A stretch of DNA of 64,000 bases from Ailurus styani (lineage: Eukaryota > Chordata > Mammalia > Carnivora > Ailuridae), in the NCBI GenBank assembly GCA_002007465.1, contig LNAC01000346.1, positions 945,863-1,009,862 on the forward strand. The letters are read 5' to 3'. Under the pieces are notes generated by a model. It saw nothing but the letters and a program-made list of their open reading frames with translations. It had not been told where the DNA came from and did not search any database. Shown here piece after piece: positions 55,186 to 64,000 of this stretch; the stretch's first letter is position 1; every line of letters begins with the position of its first letter. Made by a program: the position numbers and the translations under genes.

Positions 55186-57208
55186 ACCAGAGAATAAATA
55201 AATGAAATAGAAATTAAAAAGACAACAGAGATGAGTGAAGCCAAGAGCCTACTCTTTGAAAAGATAAACAAAATTGATAAACCTTTAGCTATACTCATTA
55301 AGAAAAGAGAGGGCATTCAAATAAATAAAATCAGAAATGGAAGAGGGAAATTTACAACTGATACTAAAGAAATATGGACCATAAGAAACTATTAAGAAAA
55401 ATTATATTCCATAAATTGGACAACTTAGAAGAAATGGATAAATTCATAGAAACATATACAGTCCTCTGAGATTGAATCATGAAGAAATAGAAAACCTGGG
55501 TAGACCCATTACTAGGAAGGAGATTTGAGTCTGTAATCACAAACCTCTAACAAACAAAAGTCCAGGGCCAGATAGCCTCACCTGTGAATTCTACCAAACA
55601 AAGAAAGTCAAAGAAATTTTAATAGCTATCCTTCTCAAAATCTTCCAAAAAATTGAGGAAAAAGGAATGCTTCCAAATTCATCTATAAGGCCAGCATTAA
55701 TCCTGATACCAAAACCAGACAAAAACAGCATAGAAAAAGAAAATTACAGCTAATATCTCTAAGGAATTTAGACACAAAAATAACAAAAATTTGACAGTGC
55801 ATTAAAAAGATCATATACCATGATCAAGTGGGATAGATTCCAGTGGTGCAAAGATGATTCAACATCAGCAAAACAACTGACATGTTATATCACACTACGA
55901 AAATGAAAGATAAAAAATCATATGAGCATCTCAATAGATGCAGGAAAAGTATTTGACAAAATTCAACACCAATGATAAAACACCTCAACAAAACAGGTAT
56001 AGAGGAAACATACTCCAACATAATAAAAGCCATATATGACAAGCCCACAGCTAATAACGTTAAGTACTGTTGATAAGCTGACAGTTTTTTCCTATTAGGT
56101 AAGGAATAAGACAAGGATGGCCACTCTCAACAGTATTATTCAACATGGTATTGGAAGTCCAAACTGGAGCAATGAGGCAAGAAAAGAAAATAAATTCATC
56201 CATATTAGAAAAAAGGAAGCAAAACTGACACTTTTTATGGACATTATAAATTGATAACCTTTTCAAAGACTCCACCAAAAAACTGTTAGAATAGACAAAT
56301 TTAGTAAAGTTGTAGGATACAAAACCAATATACAAAAATGTGTTGCATTTTTATATATTAACAATGAACTATCAGAAAGAGAAAATAAGAAAACAATTTC
56401 ATTTACAATTATATCAAAAATAATAATATACATAGGAATAAACTAAACCTAGAAGGTGAAAGACTTGTACACTGAAAACTATAGAAAACAGTGTGCAGGT
56501 TTTTCAAAAAACTAAAAACAGATTTATCATATGATCTAATAATTCCAATTCTGGGTATTTATCTGGAAAAAATGGAAACACTAATTTGGAAAGATACATG
56601 CAGCTCTATGTTCACCACAGCATTATTCACAATAGCCAAGACGTGGAAAGAATCAAAGTGTACATCAACTGATAAATGCATAAAGAAGATGTGATACACA
56701 CACACACACACATACACAATGGAGTACTATTCAGCCATCAGCAAAAACAAAAACAAGAAATCCGGCCATTTGTGACAACATGAATGGAGCTTGGGGGTAT
56801 GACGCTAAGTGAAATGAGTCCAGTAGAGAAAAATAAATGCATGATTTCACTTACATGTGAAATTTAAAAAACAAAACAAACAAACCAAACTACAACAAAA
56901 CAAAACTCAGAGGCACAGACAGTAGATTGTTGGTTGTTAGAGGAGAGGTGGTTGGGCATTAGATAAAATGGGAGAAGGATGGCAAGAGGTACAAACTCCA
57001 GTCATATAGTAAGTCAGTCATGGGGATGTAGTACATAGTATGGTGACTATAGTTAATACTATTGTATTGCATATTATATAACCTTATATGGTGAAAGAGA
57101 AACTAGACTTACTGTGGTGATCATTTTTCAGTGTATATAAATGTCACATCATGATGTTATCCACCTGAAACTAAAATATATGTCAATTATACCCCAATAA
57201 AAAAAAGG
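55186..57208 (+). mobile_element. L1, 5'-truncated with internal deletion
   Basis: It starts in ORF2 ('GAAATAGAAATTAAAAAGAC') and passes the RT region ('CAATAGATGCAGGAAAAGT', 'AATTTGACAAAATTCAAC'-like). Near 56490 it jumps to a frame 'MCRFFKKLKTDLSYDLIIPILG', so about a kilobase of ORF2 is missing. The C-terminal part ends 'FTTALFTIAKTWKESKCTST'. The 3' UTR ends 'TCAATTATACCCCAATAAAA' at a short A tail. Many stops; inactive. Confidence 0.85.
56695..56718. repeat. (CA)n in L1
   Basis: About ten CA units with one TA interruption, at the usual 'ATACACA' site of L1 ORF2. Confidence 0.9.
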
Positions 57209-58429
57209 GCTAAAATCTGTATAATTAAGTCTGAAACACTTCTATTTAGCATGTAAAAATACATTTTATATTTTGAATTTTGTTACTTGGCTTAATTTTT
57301 TTATTTGCTAATGGTGTGATATAGTGAATTAGTGATGGTGTGATTTCATAAAGTAAAATATACCTTATTCTATAATTAAGAATTTGGATATTATAATTTG
57401 TATATTTAAGAAAATTATATTTAGAGTCTTAAAGTTCGGTTGTTAAAAGCAATGTGTCACTAATTTTTTAAGTTATACAATATTTTAGTATTTAAAGAAA
57501 ATAAATTTTAATTCATGAGCAAATTTTATTTCTAATTATGTATAATAAGTGAAAACACATTTTAACATGTTATATAGATAATACAGTAGCATAATTCATA
57601 CAAATAAAAGCTGTTAATACATGTTGATATAACTCCTATCTCTGAGTTGTCCCAGATAATTTCATCCAATTACCAATTTTGACCGTACAAAAGCTTTTCA
57701 ACTATAAATTGACGGGATGCCTTATTCTATTACGTGGCTGTCAGTATGGTCTTTCACAAGTAATGGTTCTATGTTATCTAGAGTATCTAAATTTCAACAA
57801 GATAATTCTATGCACCACAGGCGAGTACATCCTACAATGTGATGAGGAATATCTTTCACTTAGGTATAATATCAATGAGCAGTATATATACTAATGTTAA
57901 TCCAGAACCAGATGGCAAGAGAATTTTTTGTTAAATTTTGTATTTAGAATAAAGAAGGACCTCTCCCTCTAGTTCACAGTGATCTGTCAAAGCTCACAGC
58001 AGACAAGCTATTTCTAATGTTTATTATATTTGTATGACACCAGATGTTTTACTAGAAGAAAGATCATTTGGTTGATTAATTATTTTTATTCCCTTGAAGA
58101 ATAAGAACACTCTACCTATGCATATGAATCTTTATTTTGGAAAACTGCCAAGCTTATGAGTAATGAATTTCTATGCTATCAAAATCTGTGAACTTTAAAC
58201 AAATAATTCAAAAAGGTTCTTCATTTTTCTAGTGGTAAATTTATGAATAACTATTGCTATTTTAAATAATTTAATTCTTTTGCAATGTTTTACAGAATGT
58301 ATTAAAATGATATATTTTAAATTCTTTTCTTAATGATAAATACTCAGACACTGAATTGGCTTCATCTAAAATATATTTTGATAATGTTGATAATACCAAC
58401 ATATTTTCAAACAGCCAGGAATGCAGAAG
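57209..58429. other. Unassigned AT-rich DNA
   Basis: No named repeat or gene. A 71-codon frame (57679-57894) has no domain. Confidence 0.4.
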
Positions 58430-58620
58430 TGTAAATGGATTAAAAACATAGGGTTTGAAGTCAGACAGATCTGGGTTCCTTCAGTTACTCTGTAACCTCA
58501 GGCAAATTTCTTAGTATCTTGGAACCTAATCTTCCTTATTTGAAAGTAGGCATAAAAAGGCATAGCTCATCATAATACTTTCATCATAATATTTAAATAA
58601 GGTAATATGTCAAAAGCCCC
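58430..58620 (+). repeat. MIR SINE
   Basis: 'GGGTTTGAAGTCAGACAGAT', 'CTGGGTTCC', 'CTGTAACCTCAGGCAAATTT', 'CTTAGTATCTTGGAACCTAA' and 'AAATAAGGTAATATGTC' follow MIR consensus order. Diverged. Confidence 0.75.
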
Positions 58621-59984
58621 ACACAGCAAATTAACTCGTTAAAATTGAGTTTCTTCTCCCTAGCATTTGACTAGAAAGAAAAGGGGGAGGGGTAGTAAGA
58701 GGAAAACAAATCTTTGAGTATAAACAATTTTAGATTATTTTATCATTCAGCAATACTCCAAATTGGGCCTTTTTTCCTTATACATTCAAATTTTAATTGT
58801 GTTCCCTTCCTGGAACAAGAAAATTGCAGTCACTTTGCATTTGTTCAAAACCAATTCAAACAAGTGCTTAAGCTAATTATTTTGCATCCAGGCTCAGACC
58901 TCCAGGGTATGACTGGTGTGTCTCATTATGCAGTTTGTGTCTGCAGTCCTCCCTTTCTAGAAACCACGCAGTCCCCAAACTTGCATGTAGTGTTCCTATT
59001 CACTCATGAATTCCACTGATGGATATGTTCTCTGTAATTTCTATAACGTTCATCACCCAAAATGGGGAGAAGAGCTCAGATCTACCATTATTAATTAGCA
59101 TTTGTATCCTTGGTGCTTTGGAGATAAAAGCGCTACTGAGAATTAGGCTTCTATTACGTACAAAATTCCTTTGTTTAGATTGTCCTGATTTTTGTTGTTG
59201 AGTGGTTTTAACAATGCCTTTTTAAGCTAAAATATGGCTTCACAAAGACCCAACTGCATACTCTCTGTTCCATAATCAGAAGTTTAACCATGTATAATTC
59301 TGGTATTCAGAGAGGCACAGAGACTACTAAGAATCTCACCTCTACAGTAAGTGGAGGTTCAAACCAGTCCAGTTGCCCTAAATCATGAAATGGTGGGAGG
59401 AAGTCCTTCATTGACTTGCTCACTTGCCTTGCAAGTTCTGTGAAAGGAAGTGTTGCAGCCTGCTGCAGCTTTTGTTTGCTGAGCTGATGTGGGTGTGGAT
59501 ATGGTATCTAGTATAACATAAAATGCCCTCATGAGATGGACATGGCTCTAAAAAATCCTTTAAATAAACTGTAGGTTGAAAATAATATTAACAAAGCAAG
59601 AGTCAGAATAAGAACATGTCTAATTTTAGCAATTAGAAAGGCGATTACAGAAATAATTTCAACAACACAATATTTTTATCCTTATTTCTACTTCAGAGTG
59701 GCAGAATAAAGAAGCTTATATAACTAGAAAGTCTTCTAAATAGCTGAATTTCTTATTTAATATTAATTACTCAAAAAATGAAGGAAATTACTGTTTACTG
59801 TGTACCAATACATGGCAGATAATATGAGAAGCATTTTAACGTATTATTTCAGCATACACGTTGGATTCCCAAGGTAAATTTTTCTACTTGAGCATTCTCA
59901 ATAAATATTTCGTACAAGATACTCTCCAATAACCCTGCCCTCTGGAATTCATATCCTATATATACCATTTCACACTGTACCAGG
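58621..59984. other. Unassigned DNA
   Basis: Frames at 58714-59019 and 59019-59201 have no recognised domain. A weak MIR-like phrase near 59790-59850 is not called. Confidence 0.4.
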
Positions 59985-60410
59985 GTTAGTCTAGTGATCA
60001 GTAAGTAGGTGACAGTGGAAATGATCACAAGTCACTTCCAAGTCTAGGTTATAAAAGACTACGGTTTCTGTCTTAGACATTCTCTCTCTTGCTCTTTTTC
60101 TTACTCTCTCGTATCACTTGCTCTGGGGGAAGCCACTTTCTAGGTTATTAGCTGCCCTATGGAGAGGTTCGTTGGCAAGGAACTGAGGAAGGTCTGATAA
60201 CCAACAGCCAGAGAGAAACTGAGATTCTTAGTCCCAACAGGCTATAAAAACCAGGCCTGCCCAAACCCATATGAATGCGCTTAGAAGTTGATCCTTCATC
60301 TGTAGATGAACCTTGAGATGACTACAACTCAAGATGACAGGCAGCTTGACTATAACCTCCTGAGAGACTCTGATGTATGTATTAACAAAGTTCCTTTTTC
60401 TTATTTTTTA
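59985..60410 (+). mobile_element. MLT1-type MaLR LTR
   Basis: 'AAGGAACTGAGGAAGGTCTG', 'CCATATGAATGCGCTTAGAA', 'GATGACAGGCAGCTTGACTA' and 'TAACCTCCTGAGAGACTCTG' fit the MLT1 group in order. The 3' end is lost. Confidence 0.65.
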
Positions 60411-62818
60411 AAGAAATAAAGTAAAAAGATGGAATTCATACCCTTAAAGAACTGTTTTTTGTCTCTCTCCCTCTTTTCTTTTGCTTAACTAAATTGGGTG
60501 CCAGGTGATTCAGGACATATTTCCTTGGGCAAGTCCCCTAATTTAATGCTCCTTCTCTCTCATTTTAAAAAGAGAATTTATCGTGACTATCATTTATTGA
60601 GTACCAACTATTTACTAAGCAGTTAACATCTCCTTTATCTACACAACTCATCCAAGTCTAGTTCTGACCTTCTGTTACAACTTTCTTTGTTATGCTTTGT
60701 TATCACTGAGATTTCAAGAGTTTTATTATGCAAACTGAGATAGTAAATCAAATCTTGCATTTTTCAAGAACAGAATGTACATCTTCCAGAATAGAAGAGT
60801 GGATGCCTAACTGGAGAAATAAATGTCAGATTTTACAGTGATCAAATTCAAAGCTGAGTAAGGTCAAGAAATATCCTGTGCTTTTATCAAAATTACAATA
60901 TTTTTTACAAAAACAGCACCTTCTTTCCTAATAAATTCTAAATGTGGGAAAAGGCTTAGAGATTTTCTTCCCTTTAGCCTGAAAAAAATGTCTCTTCCAT
61001 CCACATTATCCCTTCACGTTCCTTTTCTGATGTAGTGTGGCCTAGCAGAAAGATAATACGGTGGGCATCAGTCAACTGGGACTTTGAATCAACAAATCTG
61101 TTGTAATCTCTGAATCTCAATTTCCTTAACTACAAAGTGGAGTAAGTAATCCCAGCATTCAGGACTGTTTGAGGATTAAATGGGGAATAAACAAATAATG
61201 TGTAATAATGATAAATATTATACGTCCATAATTCTGAAATCCAAAATACTTTGAAAAATAACAGACTTTTTGTAATTCACTCAGCAACAAAATCTAACCT
61301 AAATTGATATTAAGGCTACTCATAAAGCAAATAATATATTTTCCACTGCAGGCATTTGTTTAATTATGAATTGTAGCCCTACACTGTTAGAGAAAATATG
61401 ACATAAGATATGCATTTAACCTTTTCAAATTCCCAAATCCTAAATTCCAAAAAATCTGCCCCAACGTTTTGGAAAAAGTATATGGCCATTTTATTATTAT
61501 TAAATACAGTGAAATTCTAGACTAAAACTTCTATGTGAAACAATGAGTTTTATTCATTAAGTTTTATACTGAACTCTTGAGATCTATATTAATACTTTTG
61601 ACTTGAAGTGATGACACTATTTTTATAAGTGGCAACTGGTAAAATTAATATGACCTTTTTAAATCTGAAGAAACTGAATTATAGAAAGATATATTTAATT
61701 CAAACAAAATTAAGTTAAAAATTAAGATCACAGTTGGGATTAAGAATCCTTAATTTGCTCCCTTTGTGTCTAGCTCCTTCATTAGACATCTCGCATTTTC
61801 AGCACAAGTACTTTTAGAAATGAGCAGTTTTGCAAAGGGATCTCATTTTCTCAATAAGACAACAGCAGCCCATCTTTTCTTTTTTTCTCTTTGTTTCAGA
61901 TTAAGGCATACAAACTAAAATTGTGGAGGGGAATGTTTATACATGAACCTTCTATTTGCTATTGGTTCATATGAATTTGCTCTAACAGATAATTTGAAAA
62001 ATGCTGAATCATAAGAATATGCATGTTATCTAAGAAAACACACATCATACATGCAAATCTGCTTGTCAGTCACCTAGTAGTTTTAATAAAATTCATGGCC
62101 AAAGTAGAAATTACTACATAACTACGGCTATGGAATCTTTACTGTTTAAATTATATAGCATGTTTTCAATACTTAAACATTACCATTTAGCTACATTACA
62201 AAGTCAAGTTTCATTTAGCAAATCCTAATTTTAATATTTTAGGAATTTTATCTACTCATTTTACTCCTTTTAAGTGACAAGAACAAAATTTGAACTATTC
62301 GTTATTCTAACAATTTAACTCTGTACTGAAATCTGTCAGTGGTAGACACACAAAAGTTTTGCGACTTCTCCTTATGTTAAAAGATTTACATTTCCTGCCA
62401 CATGATTGCTAGAGTAAAAGGGGAACCTATACACTGTGTTTTGTATCAGTAGTGGCAACAATAAAAAGGGAGTCATAATCTAGAATTCATATACTCCCAT
62501 CATCAGACTTCTTATCTTTGTGTAGAGTATATTATATGCCATACAGTTTCATATATCTTATAACATTAAACAGCCAAAGATATATTGAAATATCAAATAT
62601 TAAAGGCATTTGGATTATTTTCCATTTTGGAGCCCTTGCTTTAAAGCTGAGTCCTCAGCCTTACCTAATGTCAGCCTTACCTCTAGTCTTGTTTATCCCT
62701 TATTCTGTGGTTTGTTAGATTTTGTGCAAGTTGGTATCTGTGCTTTTTATAACTTGGCAGGCTTTTGAACTCAGATGGAAAAAACTAGAGATGTCATGCA
62801 ATCTATTTTATTTTTCTT
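60411..62818. other. Unassigned AT-rich DNA with MIR pieces
   Basis: A short reversed MIR-like piece lies at about 60588-60662 ('TCATTTATTGAGTACCAACT'). A plus-strand MIR is listed separately at 61.0 kb. Otherwise no recognisable feature. Confidence 0.4.
61028..61200 (+). repeat. MIR SINE, diverged
   Basis: 'GTGTGGCCTAGCAGAAAGAT', 'CTGGGACTTTGAATCAAC', 'GAATCTCAATTTCCTTAAC', 'TACAAAGTGGAGTAAGTAA' and 'TGTTTGAGGATTAAATGGG' in MIR order. Confidence 0.65.
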
Positions 62819-62835
62819 AAAGGTTTGTCATTCTT

Positions 62836-63037
62836 TTTTTTTTTTTTTTTTAGATTTTATTTATTTGAGAGAGAGAGAGCACACACATGCACACAAGAGT
62901 GGTGAGGGGCAAAGGGAGAGGGAGAAGCAGACTCTCCACCAAGCAGGGAGCCTGATGCAGGGCTCAGTGTAAGATTCTGGGATCAAGACCTAAGCTGAAG
63001 GCAGACTGTCCAACTGACTGAGCTACTCAGGTGCCCC
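62836..63037 (-). mobile_element. CanSINE, older
   Basis: T run, AGATTTTATTTATTTGAGAG, 'GGGAGCCTGATGCAGGGCTC', 'GAGCTACTCAGGTGCCCC'. AAAGGTTTGTCATTCTT (62819-62835) and AAACATTTGCCATTCTT (63038-63054) flank it with three differences. Confidence 0.93.
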
Positions 63038-63054
63038 AAACATTTGCCATTCTT

Positions 63055-63659
63055 CACTCTTAAGGAATAGCTATATTAACACATTCATGAAAATACTAAT
63101 AGTAAGTCATGTGTATGGAGTCATACACATGAGTCATATGGACTCTTCATTAATTGATGAAATCAATTCACCTTTACAATTAAATTTAAAATCTTGTGCC
63201 AAATTTTTATGCTTATTAATGTAAGCCAACTTAAGAAAAGTCATTTTCTTTTTTATTAGCTAGCTTTGTAAACCATAACTGCGAAGGTGTTCACTTGTAA
63301 GTTTTTATTTATTTCTTAGCCATTATCTTTGCAGATGCCTAAGGACTATATGCATGTCCAAAGTGGTTGAAAATTGTTGCCTCATCTCATGGAGGCATCT
63401 GGATCATATTCCTTTGGGACCACACAGATGTGACCAACTCTGGTCAATGTCACTGAAATACTTTATCTTAAAAATGAAACACAGAGTAGGCTCAATTGTA
63501 AAAGTTTGGATTCCAGATAAAAAGAAACTTAAAAAATTCCTATATCTTGTTCTAGTAATTACTGTATGTGAAGTGAATATTTTATTAATAATCTTATAAT
63601 TATCTTTACCCACTGACATTTGAACCTGCCTCAGACTGAGAGTCCTATTAAATAAGATT
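63055..63659. other. Unassigned AT-rich DNA
   Basis: Overlapping frames on both strands (63354-63599 plus, 63404-63619 minus) show no domain. No gene called. Confidence 0.4.
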
Positions 63660-63674
63660 AGAAACAGAACTAAA

Positions 63675-63883
63675 GGGTGCCTGGGTGGCTCAGTGGGTTA
63701 AAGCCTCTGCTTTCGGCTCAGGTCATGATCTCAGGGTCCTGGGATCGAGGCCCGCATCGGGCTCCCTGCTGAGCAGGGAGCCTGTTTCCCCCTCTCTCTC
63801 TGCCTGCCTTTCTGCCTACTTGTGATCTCTCTCTCTCTCTCTCTCTCTGTGTCAAATAAATAAATAAAATCTTTAAAAAAAAA
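63675..63883 (+). mobile_element. CanSINE, young
   Basis: GGGTGCCTGGGTGGCTCAGT head, 'GCCTGCCTTTCTGCCTACTTG' tail, (CT)n of about 14 units, AAATAAATAAATAAAATCTTT, A10. AGAAACAGAACTAAA at 63660-63674 and AGAAACAACTAAA at 63884-63896 flank it; the second has lost GA. Confidence 0.95.
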
Positions 63884-63917
63884 AGAAACAACTAAATTAC
63901 CTCATTCGTAAAAAAAA

Positions 63918-63954
63918 AGAACTAAATATTTATTAGAGAACTAAATATTTATTA
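63918..63954. repeat. 19-bp tandem duplication
   Basis: AGAACTAAATATTTATTAG is followed directly by a second copy that differs only at its last base. Likely slippage. Confidence 0.85.
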
Positions 63955-64000
63955 CAGCAATTTTAAAGTTTTCAGGTGAACTGATAATTACTATATTCCA

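Noticed and set aside
2398..63883. CanSINE heads as tRNA-Lys genes
   Set aside because: The heads derive from tRNA but are joined to SINE bodies and tails, with mutated arms. None stands alone as a tRNA gene.

Overview
The window is nuclear DNA from a mammal of order Carnivora, most likely a musteloid or mustelid (ferret, mink, otter or marten type). The main evidence is about 25 tRNA-Lys-derived CanSINEs. Their heads read like GGGCGCCTGGGTGGCTCAG. The youngest share a tail reading 'GCCTGCCTCTCTGCCTACTTG', then a CT run, then AAATAAATAAAATCTT and poly(A). I link that tail to mustelids from general knowledge and did no search. There is also carnivore-type L1, ancient L2 and MIR, and ERVL/MaLR LTRs. 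AT content is high and I found no supported protein-coding exon, tRNA gene, CpG island or CRISPR-like array. It reads as a repeat-rich, gene-poor intergenic or long intronic stretch. The open frames of 60-170 codons are chance frames, SINE/L1 shadows or decayed retroelement fragments.

Layout. 1-12.4 kb: mostly unassigned AT-rich DNA with CanSINEs, a MIR and a Tigger-like DNA transposon (about 7.09-7.53 kb). 13.04-13.11 kb: a 31-34 nt copy of the U2 snRNA 5' end between perfect 18-bp direct repeats. 14.02-14.35 kb: a minus-strand class I ERV 3' LTR with an adjoining polypurine tract. 16.19-19.27 kb: an L1 with the structure expected from twin priming, carrying a nested CanSINE and a one-base N gap flanked by identical 116-bp copies. 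19.5-20.6 kb: three CanSINEs, one with an N. 23.3 kb: MIR. 27.5-28.3 kb: (CA)n and (GATA)n arrays beside LTRs. 28.2-30.4 kb: a minus-strand ERVL remnant in the order integrase, dUTPase, 3' LTR. 32-37 kb: further LTRs of the same or related families, old L1 and a MER5-like element. 39.9 kb: MLT1 LTR. 41-43.5 kb: CanSINEs. 45.2 kb: ERVL-type LTR. 47.8-50.1 kb: MaLR-like LTR, CanSINEs and a long L2. 51.5-52.5 kb: minus-strand L1 3' end with a nested CanSINE. 53.5-54.4 kb: three CanSINEs, one with an 87-bp exact internal duplication. 54.5 kb: LTR. 55.2-57.2 kb: plus-strand L1. 58.4-61.2 kb: MIRs and a MaLR-like LTR. 62.8-63.9 kb: two CanSINEs.

No genes here work together in a pathway. The biology is retrotransposition history: nested insertions give a relative chronology, several young SINEs keep near-perfect target-site duplications, and small structures record L1-mediated events (the U2 5' end, the inverted L1, a tail-only insertion). 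I found no convincing new functional system. Repeat family names come from recognising consensus-like sequence, not from a database search.
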